Shown here one piece after another: positions 17,001-23,307 of a stretch of DNA of 23,394 nucleotides. Made by a program: the position numbers and the translations under genes. The notes under the pieces were generated by a model. It saw only the letters and a list, made by a program, of their open reading frames with translations. It did not search any database and was not told the DNA's origin. Numbering within the stretch: the first letter of the stretch is position 1; every line of letters starts with the position of its first letter. The stretch comes from UBA1731 sp964440985 (GTDB taxonomy: Bacteria; Verrucomicrobiota; Kiritimatiellia; RFP12; UBA1067). The stretch lies in NCBI GenBank assembly GCA_964440985.1, contig CAYTWE010000036.1:1-23394 (forward strand), in the 5' to 3' direction.

Positions 17001-17749
17001 CGGACTATTATCGTGACATGTCCGGTTCGTTCTGCGGGTCGGAGGCCTCCGTGTCAGTGAAGAATGGCGCGTTCTGGTCGAATGGCCAAGCGGTGACGAA
17101 TCCGTTGACAGATATGCTTCCCATGTCGCCTTCCCTCGTTTCCATTGCGACAACGAACAATACGCACGTCAATTCCATACAGGAAGACCGCGGGGTGGCC
17201 GGCGGCGCCTACGTTGGCGAGCAGATTGCGTTCAGCCGTCTGCTCACGGACAGGGAACGCGGCTATCTGATGGCGCATATGATGCACAAATGGTTCGATG
17301 CCGCGAGCGAGCCGGTATGGACAAACATGGCCGTGACTGCGCTGCACATTGCGTCGGGCGCGTTGCTGAACGTCTCCGGAAGCAACGTCGTTGTCGTTGC
17401 CGCAGAGCTTGGCGGAGCTGGAACGCTAACCGGTGCAAACGTGATTGGCGTTTCGTCCATGCGGTTTGACGTCAATGATTTCGGCAAGTCCCATTTGACC
17501 GTTTCCGGCGGTGTACGCTTTGCCGACGACGTGTCCGTCACGCTGGCTAACGCCGAGACGGACGAGGATCTGGCTCTTGGCGACCATGTGCTGTTCGAGG
17601 CGTTGGGCGGCATTGAACCCGCCAATGCCGTGAACTTTGCGCTTGAGGCGCCGGTGCTTTCCGGCAGACGCACGTACACCTTCATTCGCAAGGGCGGAAC
17701 TCTGACCTTGCGGATTGCGCAGCGCGGGTTGCGCATCACAGTCCGTTAG
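14039..17749 (+). CDS. Large secreted protein with three LamG-like modules
   Basis: I do not recognise a named gene. The 1236-residue product has a signal peptide (cleavage after Ala-Asn-Ala near residue 21) and no membrane anchor or terminal beta-barrel. Three related modules follow. Each opens with an acidic FHLDA/VWLDA/YHFDM strand and the motif W-x-D-x-R-G-N-G (Trp256, Trp580, Trp884), and closes about 200-230 residues later with a helix such as RVNAYLINKWQG or RSTEAYLMKKWNG. That pattern resembles LamG/concanavalin-like jelly rolls. Between modules lie short glycine-rich beta stretches (GGTVTKTGGGTLAVDAV, GRFVKRGAGNVSLAAV) like autotransporter-associated strand repeats. The likely role is surface adhesion or carbohydrate binding; no catalytic site is evident. 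GGAG at 14027-14030 supports ATG 14039 over ATG 14006. The next gene starts 13 nt after the stop. Confidence 0.8.
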   Translation: MDSRKWLSAVVLSLAAAAANAYDAEFISPTVYFVPGWQLGRWKDMATGTTPSVLPTSRVDNVHFGKPSSSVWQPSVYTGTGNDFGSFLPVELNALHGSEAWTLMNSPEQASVAGQGSDKRVTIMDPTGFDGYFFNGYARVGWMFPGCAGTTQRVSSVSLRCRPIVETPSQGASVAVDDFYSAGALEKWGAGELVVNGTSGAHTRLYVKDGDISFGDGIADDLDEILDAAFLHLDATAAATLKTASNGDGRTYVTNWCDVRGNGQGAHVPLPSEMVSGYEKILAANSPFLAVAAGRKGQNMIDFGTAWTPDSGTRFGPTNCTMRFERREDVRDVFYVARYHDRPQFNPVLGDWVSAPTLQPCAGLLGGSANWGARTGAIFADGVKILPNHNPDNGYGFTNQTVYSFSSKSNLVLSAIASDQDLPYAGTLPDAAQARIGGMLVGEILLFTNELTRAQRNRVNAYLINKWQGPSGEVWADVGFLDVQKDGASVNVAPGTTATVLDLKSGGTVTKTGGGTLAVDAVYPQDTTFDVKGGSVRIGGVAPSVDDHAPASGPAVWLDASCSESIVTETIDGSPYVIQWNDRRGNGIYATASVEKGAPRIPTEVKAATPTGLDVLSLGGNSSTSSYFEFPWRRASNGTKRFYAGFAVLRRTAESDTAFGIFGAADMTFMCEGSEGGTHNRFISEKYTCSATSAAIWTYNGVPRDPIVYHADMSDKSNFFVVAFSAEEKVLVDAIAWNRNSPNYCGGMEIGEFILYDRPVSDVERRSTEAYLMKKWNGASHPASVTPKPSYAFAEDVDAIVDVADDCALGTVSGGSGRFVKRGAGNVSLAAVPDGTETLSVEGGTLSLSLSSFVDDALYHFDMNAEDTLEYGESPDQGTVVMRWNDVRGNGVYAEAVKPGDAADRGFTKKYPTVAELSTNGVVRRYLDFGGVNGANSAAMWMNRNFLNVREVHVIHRDIGKNSLFASFSQYNTNAAHSAAWEDHQPWADYYRDMSGSFCGSEASVSVKNGAFWSNGQAVTNPLTDMLPMSPSLVSIATTNNTHVNSIQEDRGVAGGAYVGEQIAFSRLLTDRERGYLMAHMMHKWFDAASEPVWTNMAVTALHIASGALLNVSGSNVVVVAAELGGAGTLTGANVIGVSSMRFDVNDFGKSHLTVSGGVRFADDVSVTLANAETDEDLALGDHVLFEALGGIEPANAVNFALEAPVLSGRRTYTFIRKGGTLTLRIAQRGLRITVR

Positions 17750-17762
17750 TTGACCATCAGGA

Positions 17763-20204
17763 ATGAAAGAAATGAAAGCAGCATATAGGATATGTTCCAT
17801 GTGTGCGGCGGTTTCGCTTGCCGCACTGGGAGAGACGCTTGAAATCGCGCCGTCGGCGGACGTGAAGACGTGCCGGGCGAGAGAGATAAACAGGCTTGTG
17901 GCAAAGGCCAAGCCGGGCGACACGGTTCTGTTTGGGAAAGGCGAGTATTTCGTCAACGAGACGATTGCGATTCTCGACAAGACGAACATCGCGTTCCGTG
18001 CCGAGCGCGGGACGGTCTTCCGGATGCGGTACAAAGGCGATGGGCGCAACGCAAGCGGGATGATAATGTTTGCCGTGCGTGGCTGTTCAGACATTGTCCT
18101 CGAAGGGTTCGCCTGCACCACGGAAAACCCGACGAGCGGGAGCGGGTGTGTGGCGGCTGTGCATCCCGATACGCATGAGTACGACGTCCGGTTTGTGGGG
18201 GACACGAATTTTACCGGCACGGAATCGCTTGTCATCGCCGACACGTGCGACGACTACGGTACGCCAGACGGTGTCTTCACGGAATATGCGTTGGAGGACA
18301 GCGAGGAGCCTGACGGCAAGGGCGGCAAATCGTTGCGCAAAAAGGGCATCCCGTACAGGTTGCTTTCAGGGGGGACAATACGCCTCAAGATACCGGCGGG
18401 ATGCGACCTGACGAAACTGAAGGTTGGACACCGCATTGTCTTTCGATACGGCGCGCCAGGCGGAATATTCTCGTTCCAGTCGAGCCATCGCGTGACCGTG
18501 CGCGACGTCGATGTCTGGCGTTGCCCCAGCATAGTCGCCGTGATATCTGGGCGTTCCTCCGATTTCACTTTCGAGCGGCTCGCGGTTCGGCCTGCCGCCG
18601 GTTCCGGTGCGATCTTCAGTTCCAACGCGGACGGTATCCATGTGGCGAGCATGTTCGGGACGCTGACCTTGAAGGACTGCGTCTTTGACGGCATGGGTGA
18701 CGATCCGCTGAACGTGCATGGCAAGTCGTCGGAGTTGAGCGCATACGATCCGGCAAGCGGCAAGGCGGCGTGCACGTGGCAGCTGTTCCACAGGGGGCCG
18801 CAGCGCATGGCAAAGCTGTGGGCGGTCGCCGGGGACGTGCTGGACGTGTACGAGCGCAGCACGTTCCTGCCCAAGGGGCGGGTGCGCGTCAAGGCTACGG
18901 AAGGCTACGGTGAGATGACGCTTGCGGACGCAACGGCGCCACTCGCCATTGGCGACATTGTCATCAATGGACACGATTGTCCGAAGGTGCGCGTCTCCGG
19001 CTGCCGTGTGCGGAACATCCGCTCGCGTGGATTCCTGCTGCAGTCGCGTGACATCGTGGTCAGTGACTGTTCGTTCGAGGGAATCGGCGGCGCCGGAATC
19101 ATGGCGGCTCCAGACGTCAACAACTGGTTCGAGTCGGGGCCGATATCTGACCTTCGTGTCGAAAGATGCAGTTTTGTGCGCTGTGCGGTTCATCCGTCGG
19201 TGCCGGCGGCGTTTCTCGTGAAGGTCAATCACGAAGGCCCCGTGGATGCATATCCCAGCGGAGTTCACCGCAACATTGCGCTCAAGGACTGCACCTTCCG
19301 GGATTGTCCCTCCACCAATGCCATCTGCATTGCTTCGACTGACGGCGTTGAGGTAAAGGGAAATCGATTTGAGAACTGCGGCGGCAAGCCTGTTGCGTTC
19401 ATAAACTGCACTCGCGTGGATGCTGATGGCGCAGGTGGAGCGGATGTCGGGCGGAATTCCGTAGGCACAAAGCCGGTCACGATGATGTCCTTCAACGTGC
19501 GTGTCGGTTGCGGACTTGACGGTGCATGGCATATCCCGGAAGGCGAACTTGGACATCTCCCGCAATGCGCCGACGTCATCAAGTCGGTCAATCCTGATTG
19601 GGTTGCGATACAGGAGATAGATCGCGGAGCGAGGCGCACCGGACGCGTTGACCAGACCGCAGCCCTTGCAAAGCTCTGCGGCATGAACGGCACCTACTTG
19701 AAGAAGATCGACTACGATGGAGGGGACTACGGAGTGGCGGTGCTGTCGAAGGAGAAGCCGCTTTCCGTGTCGAAGATTCTTGTTCCGGGATCTGCCCACA
19801 CGAGGTGCATCGCCATTCTTGAGTTCAGGGACTACATCGTCGCCTGCACACATTTTCCTCTTGAGGAGGCGGCGCGTGTGAAAGCCGCCGAAATCGCCTG
19901 CCTGAATCTGTCAGGACGCGAAAAGCCAGTGTTCTTCGCAGGTGACTTCAATGCACTTCCGGCATCGCCCACCATCGCGACGCTCAAGAAGACTTTTACG
20001 GTTCTGAGCGATTCATCAAGGCCCACTTTCCGTTCGGACAAGCCTGACCAGTGCCTTGACTACATAATGGTTGATTCCGCCCATGCGGATTGCGTCAAGG
20101 TCGTCACGAGGGACGTAATAGCCGCACCCGACGCGACAGACCACTGCGCAATCGTGGTAAAGGCGGAGCTTGCCGATGGACGCCTGGCGACTGCAGTCAA
20201 ATAA
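17763..20204 (+). CDS. Secreted GH110-like beta-helix fused to an EEP phosphodiesterase domain
   Basis: Numbering is from ATG 17763; ATG 17772 is better placed behind AGGA (17759-17762) and may be the true start. A hydrophobic signal peptide covers about 1-23. Residues 30 to about 565 form a right-handed parallel beta-helix. SSNADGIHVASMFGTL and GMGDDPLNVHG (Asp313, Asp314) match the conserved core of GH110 alpha-1,3-galactosidases, whose paired aspartates are needed for activity. Residues 572-805 are an endonuclease/exonuclease/phosphatase domain with the full metal site: Asn578 (SFNVR), Glu618 (IQE), His697 (THFP), Asp728 and Asn730 (GDFNALP), Asp766 (DYIMV), Asp793 and His794 (TDHCAIVV). 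I know of no described enzyme with this pairing. The substrate is unknown; a glycan carrying a phosphodiester or a glycolipid is conceivable. Coding is continuous through the junction, so it is not an artefact of two adjacent frames. Confidence 0.75.
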   Translation: MKEMKAAYRICSMCAAVSLAALGETLEIAPSADVKTCRAREINRLVAKAKPGDTVLFGKGEYFVNETIAILDKTNIAFRAERGTVFRMRYKGDGRNASGMIMFAVRGCSDIVLEGFACTTENPTSGSGCVAAVHPDTHEYDVRFVGDTNFTGTESLVIADTCDDYGTPDGVFTEYALEDSEEPDGKGGKSLRKKGIPYRLLSGGTIRLKIPAGCDLTKLKVGHRIVFRYGAPGGIFSFQSSHRVTVRDVDVWRCPSIVAVISGRSSDFTFERLAVRPAAGSGAIFSSNADGIHVASMFGTLTLKDCVFDGMGDDPLNVHGKSSELSAYDPASGKAACTWQLFHRGPQRMAKLWAVAGDVLDVYERSTFLPKGRVRVKATEGYGEMTLADATAPLAIGDIVINGHDCPKVRVSGCRVRNIRSRGFLLQSRDIVVSDCSFEGIGGAGIMAAPDVNNWFESGPISDLRVERCSFVRCAVHPSVPAAFLVKVNHEGPVDAYPSGVHRNIALKDCTFRDCPSTNAICIASTDGVEVKGNRFENCGGKPVAFINCTRVDADGAGGADVGRNSVGTKPVTMMSFNVRVGCGLDGAWHIPEGELGHLPQCADVIKSVNPDWVAIQEIDRGARRTGRVDQTAALAKLCGMNGTYLKKIDYDGGDYGVAVLSKEKPLSVSKILVPGSAHTRCIAILEFRDYIVACTHFPLEEAARVKAAEIACLNLSGREKPVFFAGDFNALPASPTIATLKKTFTVLSDSSRPTFRSDKPDQCLDYIMVDSAHADCVKVVTRDVIAAPDATDHCAIVVKAELADGRLATAVK

Positions 20205-20234
20205 AGTTTTCGCAGTCCTTGCTGAAAATCGGCT

Positions 20235-20261
20235 TTGACTTGCGGAGTGTGATTTGATAAC
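20235..20261 (+). promoter_or_regulatory. Possible promoter for the GH123 gene
   Basis: TTGACT at 20235-20240 is a good -35 box. GATAAC at 20256-20261 is a weak -10 box at a short 15-nt spacing. If used, transcription would start within a few bases of ATG 20271, giving a leaderless message. That would explain the lack of a ribosome-binding site. The 60-nt gap after the previous gene has no terminator with a T-run, so readthrough is also possible. Confidence 0.35.
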
Positions 20262-20270
20262 CTTGTGCGC

Positions 20271-21737
20271 ATGAAAAAAATGACACTTGAAAAATTGGTG
20301 ATGCTCTCCGTTTCGGCGGCGGCATTCTGTGTCCCTGCATTGGGGTTTGACGTGTCCGTGTGGCGCGGGGAGACCTTCTCGACGCTCGTTCCGGACAATG
20401 TGGAACTTGGCGAGTCGCCCAAGGGGATAGACATAAGGCGCGGATCGCTGCGGCCGGTCAAATACCGCCCGTCCGCCGACAGCCTCCAGTTGAACGAATG
20501 CTATGATCGCGTGGATTGGGACGCGGCATCCGGAGGCCCTGTGGTCGCGGAGATAACCGTCTCCCGCGACACGAAGCCCGGCGTGTACAGGTGCGGCGGC
20601 ATGAACGTGCGCGTTGTGGATCGTGTGCTGCCGCCTGCGAAGGACTGGAAGTACTATCTCGATCTCTGGCAGCATCCGTGGTCGGTGGCGCGTGTGGCGA
20701 ACGTTGAGCCGTTCTCCAGGGCGCACTATGCCGCGATGCGCCCCGTGTGGGAACTGCTTGCGACAGCCGGACAGAAGGCTCTCACAGTCACGCTGCTTGA
20801 CAGGCCGTGGAATCATCAGTGCCGTGACGCATACGGAACCATGGTCGTAAGCCGGAAAGATGCCGACGGCAAGATGACGTTCGACTACTCAATTTTCGAC
20901 GAATACGTCGAGTTCGGACGCAGCTGCGGAATCGGCCCGCACATCGCCTGCTACACGATGTGTCCATGGGGAAACCGTGTCGGTTGGATCGATGCGAACG
21001 GCAAGAAGGTCGAGGTCGTCGCCAAGCCCGGCACGAAGGAGTTTGAGGATTTCTGGGGGCCGTTCCTTGAGTCGTTCACTGCGCATTTGAAGGAGAAGGG
21101 GTGGTTCGACGACACGCTGATATCCATGGATGAACGTGCGCCGGAGGACATGAAGCTCATTGCGGACTTTGTCCAGTCCCGCGCTCCGGGGATGAAGATT
21201 GCGCTTGCCGGCAACAGGAAGCCGAGCGAATTCAAGGGAATCACCCTTGACAGCTACTCGCAGTACGTAGGGCACATCACCGATGATTTTCTTGCGGAGG
21301 TGCCGGAACGCAAGGCCAAGGGATATGTGACGACGCATTATGTGTGCTGCGGACCGAACCGTCCTAACACGTTCCTGTCGTCGCCGACCGCAGAGAACTT
21401 CTGGATTGGCGTTTATCCCGGAATGGTGGGGCTTGACGGACTTCTCCGCTGGGCGTGGAACAGCTGGCCCGAGAATCCGGTTGCGGATGGCTCGTTCGGC
21501 AACTGGCGCGCAGGCGACGTGTTTCTCGTGTACCCCGGCGCGGCTCCGTCGTACCGCTTCCTTGAACTCCGCAACGGCATTGCGACGGCCGAGAAGTTGC
21601 GCATCCTCAAGGAGCAGGGGCTTTTCAAGGATGACATCGCCGCTCTCGCAAAACGCTACAACTGCAAGGATGCGTTGGAGGGCAAGGCCAATGTCACGAA
21701 GCTGCGGCAGGATGCACTGGAACTCGTGAATCGCTGA
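20271..21737 (+). CDS. Secreted GH123-type (DUF4091) glycoside hydrolase
   Basis: This 488-residue exported protein has a signal peptide ending near Ala-Leu-Gly at 25, then a small beta domain (about 26-115) and a catalytic domain. The C-terminal part shows the DUF4091/GH123 hallmark: WAWNSWPENPVADG, then GDVFLVYPG and FLELRNGIATAEKLRIL. GH123 enzymes remove beta-linked N-acetylgalactosamine by a substrate-assisted mechanism using an adjacent Asp-Glu pair. Here Asp287-Glu288 in LISMDERAPED fits it. Expected substrates are glycolipid or mucin glycans with terminal beta-GalNAc, but DUF4091 is broader than the characterised enzymes, so specificity is inferred. ATG 20271 is preferred; a GTG at 20265 is in frame. 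No ribosome-binding site is visible. ybeY follows after 11 nt, and the GH110-EEP fusion lies 66 nt upstream. Confidence 0.8.
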   Translation: MKKMTLEKLVMLSVSAAAFCVPALGFDVSVWRGETFSTLVPDNVELGESPKGIDIRRGSLRPVKYRPSADSLQLNECYDRVDWDAASGGPVVAEITVSRDTKPGVYRCGGMNVRVVDRVLPPAKDWKYYLDLWQHPWSVARVANVEPFSRAHYAAMRPVWELLATAGQKALTVTLLDRPWNHQCRDAYGTMVVSRKDADGKMTFDYSIFDEYVEFGRSCGIGPHIACYTMCPWGNRVGWIDANGKKVEVVAKPGTKEFEDFWGPFLESFTAHLKEKGWFDDTLISMDERAPEDMKLIADFVQSRAPGMKIALAGNRKPSEFKGITLDSYSQYVGHITDDFLAEVPERKAKGYVTTHYVCCGPNRPNTFLSSPTAENFWIGVYPGMVGLDGLLRWAWNSWPENPVADGSFGNWRAGDVFLVYPGAAPSYRFLELRNGIATAEKLRILKEQGLFKDDIAALAKRYNCKDALEGKANVTKLRQDALELVNR

Positions 21738-21748
21738 TCCGGCTTCAG

Positions 21749-22204
21749 ATGAAAATTCTCGTAGATGGCAGACTGCCGCCCGCAATTGGCCTCAAAAGGG
21801 CTGCGGTGGCGTCTGCCGCTTCGTATTTTGCCGGGAGGTCGCGGCACCGCATCGGCAATCCCGTGTGGCATGAAGTCGCGGTGCATCTGATAGACGATGC
21901 AACGTCGGATGAAGTGCATCGGGCGATAATGGGCATAGCCGGCGCCACGGATGTGGTCACGCAGGCATACGATTCCATTCCGCCGGAAAAGCCGGGGCTA
22001 TACGGCGAACTGTTCGTGAACACGGATCAGGCGTTCCGTGCCGCGCCGAAACGGTTGGGGTGGAGCGTAGCCAAGGAGCTGCTGCTGTACATAGCGCATG
22101 GCATGGATCACCTTTCCGGCGCGGACGATCATGAGGAACGGGACTACCGCGCCATGCGCCGCAGGGAACTGAGCTGGATTCGCGACTGTCCGGCCACGCC
22201 TTGA
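21749..22204 (+). CDS. ybeY: Endoribonuclease YbeY / rRNA maturation factor
   Basis: Metal-dependent endoribonuclease involved in 16S rRNA 3'-end maturation and ribosome quality control. The 151 residues are typical. The strand GLYGELFVNTDQAF and the helix with the zinc site HGMDHLSGADDH (117-128), followed by MRRRELSWI, identify the family. The usual site is H-G-x-L-H-L-x-G-Y-D-H, with the histidines at +4 and +6. Here they are His117, His121 and His128 (+4, +7): one extra residue precedes the last ligand, and Asp120 replaces the usual Leu. I recall related variants in the PVC group but cannot check. No ribosome-binding site precedes the ATG. It starts 11 nt after the GH123 stop, so translation may depend on coupling. 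ybeY usually lies beside phoH or era, so this position is odd. Confidence 0.82.
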   Translation: MKILVDGRLPPAIGLKRAAVASAASYFAGRSRHRIGNPVWHEVAVHLIDDATSDEVHRAIMGIAGATDVVTQAYDSIPPEKPGLYGELFVNTDQAFRAAPKRLGWSVAKELLLYIAHGMDHLSGADDHEERDYRAMRRRELSWIRDCPATP

Positions 22205-22533
22205 GGCGACCTTGCCGGGTCAACCAGTCGCCATGTCCCGGATTGCCATGGCCACCGCCAGTCGGATAGGCGACACTCATTAAGCAGCTTGGCATCTTGG
22301 TAAAACAGGATGCTTTTGATGTTTGCCTTTCGGTTGCTTTTTCCTCGTGTGCCGTACGCCGTCACGGCAAACTGCGCATTGCAGATGATGAGATCCGCTT
22401 GCCCCCCCCCCCCCCATTTTTTCTTGGCGGACGAGGCGTTGCGGCGGGTTGTATCATGTGGGCGCGGAAGTTCGTTGCTTTCGCTGCGCGGAGTTTTGGA
22501 GTAGGGCGAGACGTCCCTGTGCCGCACGTCAAC
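22205..22533. other. Gene-free spacer with inverted repeats and a C14 tract
   Basis: No convincing gene lies here. Just after ybeY, GGCGAC (22205-22210) pairs with GTCGCC (22227-22232); an alternative pairing joins CCGGG (22215-22219) to CCCGG (22237-22241). Neither has a T-run, so they are weak as terminators. A run of 14 C occupies 22402-22415, followed by six T after one A. A minus-strand frame (22144-22527) crosses the tract but has no family match I recognise. The stretch may be decayed or repeat-derived sequence. Confidence 0.5.
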
Positions 22534-22559
22534 GGTGGGGCGGGATGCCCCGCCCTACC
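22534..22559 (+). repeat. GC-rich palindromic hairpin at the head of the heptamer array
   Basis: GGTGGGGCGGG (22534-22544) pairs with CCCGCCCTACC (22549-22559) around the loop ATGC. This gives an 11-bp stem with one G-T wobble. The right arm runs directly into the first CCCACTA unit. The form is that of a repetitive extragenic palindrome. A partly related sequence, TAGGGCGAGACGTCCCTG, lies about 30 nt upstream and may be a decayed neighbour copy. Confidence 0.65.
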
Positions 22560-22683
22560 CACTACCCACTACCCACTACCCACTACCCCCTACCCCCTAC
22601 TCACTACCCACTACTCACTACCCACTACCCACTACCCCCTACCCCCTACCCACTAACCACTACTCACTAACCACTACCCACTG
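22558..22683 (+). repeat. Heptanucleotide tandem array, 18 units of CCCACTA
   Basis: Exactly 126 nt in 18 in-phase heptamers. Variants are CCCCCTA, CTCACTA, ACCACTA and a final CCCACTG. A higher-order block (two CCCACTA followed by two CCCCCTA) occurs twice, at units 3-6 and 10-13, showing expansion by block duplication. It resembles the short tandemly repeated heptamers described in cyanobacteria. The same family sits in inverted pairs before uvrA. It is not CRISPR: units are 7 nt with no spacers. Confidence 0.9.
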
Positions 22684-22710
22684 ATTAGCGCTTTTGCTCC
22701 TCATGAAGAA

Positions 22711-22768
22711 AGCCCGCTGCGACAAAAGGCGGGTTGTGGCGTTGGCTTGCAGAAAGCCGTTGTTTTTT
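22711..22768 (+). terminator. Candidate Rho-independent terminator with two tandem hairpins
   Basis: AGCCCGC (22711-22717) pairs with GCGGGTT (22729-22735). Then GGCTT (22744-22748) pairs with AAGCC (22754-22758) around GCAGA, followed by a T-rich tail at 22760-22768. The short second stem makes it a modest terminator. It sits just upstream of the next promoter candidate, a sensible boundary. Confidence 0.45.
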
Positions 22769-22800
22769 GTGGAGTTTTTGCTGATTTTTCTACGGGACGG

Positions 22801-22829
22801 TTGCGCGACGGTGGGGAGTGTGGTACAAT
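22801..22829 (+). promoter_or_regulatory. Promoter candidate for the structured leader and last gene
   Basis: TTGCGC at 22801-22806 and TACAAT at 22824-22829 are 17 nt apart. TGG directly before the -10 box gives an extended -10, as at the gmhA and LamG-like promoters. Transcription would start near 22836, leaving a leader of about 480 nt before ATG 23318. Confidence 0.5.
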
Positions 22830-23107
22830 CTACGCAAATTTTCTGCCGGATGAGGTGTGCTTTTTCCGGCGGCGGATGAGCATCCGCATTGATCTTTAAT
22901 AGAGGTGCGTTGCACACTGATGCACCATCAGCCGGAAACGGACTGCAATGAATCGTGAGGAAGGGGTCAGACCTCTCTTCATGAGTTGATTGAGGTTTGT
23001 GACGGCAAGACCTTTGATTCTCGGTCGCCCATCGGGCCGGGAGGAGGAGGACTCGCGGAAACCCGTCCGAGGCCCGCGAGGCGTACGCAGTCTTGCGTAT
23101 TTGGCTT

Positions 23108-23223
23108 TGTGTGAAAACGACCAATCTTCAGAGAAAGCCGAATATGTAAGATGCGTCGCGTGTCATCACGTGGCGTGTCTTCTATTCCGTGTTTTCTCAA
23201 GGTGCTTGGTCGTACCTCACACA
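23108..23223 (+). ncRNA. Nested multi-helix RNA element
   Basis: From outside in: TGTGTGA (23108-23114) with TCACACA (23217-23223), CGACCAA (23118-23124) with TTGGTCG (23206-23212), GAGAAA (23131-23136) with TTTCTC (23193-23198), and GAAT (23140-23143) with ATTC (23184-23187). Innermost, ATGCGTCGCGTG (23151-23162) pairs with CACGTGGCGTGT (23167-23178) around TCAT. That 12-bp stem has four G-U pairs, which suggests selection as RNA rather than DNA. The helices are collinear and separated by small internal loops. Confidence 0.5.
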
Positions 23224-23248
23224 GAACATGAGTTGTGAAGGCACGCCA

Positions 23249-23307
23249 CTCCTTTTTCCCGCGCGGGGCGGCGGCCTTGGTACGGGTCGGCGCGGGAGAA
23301 TAAGGAG
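23249..23307 (+). promoter_or_regulatory. Stem sequestering the ribosome-binding site of the last gene
   Basis: CTCCTTTTTCCCGCGC (23249-23264) pairs with 23290-23307: GCGCGGGAGA, a 2-nt bulge, then AAGGAG. AAGGAG is the Shine-Dalgarno core of the gene at 23318. The pairing is 16 bp with one G-U and a 25-nt loop, so translation should be blocked unless the stem opens. A purine-rich stretch near 23037-23050 could compete for the left arm through about 10 pairs, three of them wobble. Confidence 0.55.

Noticed and set aside
14039..17749. Classical autotransporter
   Set aside because: The strand repeats resemble autotransporter passengers, but the C-terminus has no beta-barrel-sized domain.
22144..22527. 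Minus-strand frame of 127 codons crossing the C14 tract
   Set aside because: No recognisable domain and no ribosome-binding site that I could see. It overlaps the end of ybeY and contains a homopolymer-coded Gly run. A decayed gene cannot be excluded.
22558..22683. CRISPR array
   Set aside because: The units are contiguous 7-mers without unique spacers, and no cas gene is nearby.
22963..22975. REP element of the GGGGTCAGACC type associated with REP transposases
   Set aside because: Only one copy is seen, with an imperfect right arm and no transposase gene in the window. It fits equally well as one hairpin of the leader.
22929..23224. RNase P RNA, tmRNA or 6S RNA
   Set aside because: GAGGAA at 22957-22962 and ACAGAA at 23221-23226 faintly recall RNase P, but the conserved core around them is missing. 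No tRNA-like ends or tmRNA motifs are seen.
22980..23235. Insertion with 9-bp target duplication: CATGAGTTG at 22980-22988 and 23227-23235
   Set aside because: The 238-nt interior has no clear terminal inverted repeats, and a chance 9-nt match over this distance is not very unlikely. The right copy also lies outside the nested-helix element.
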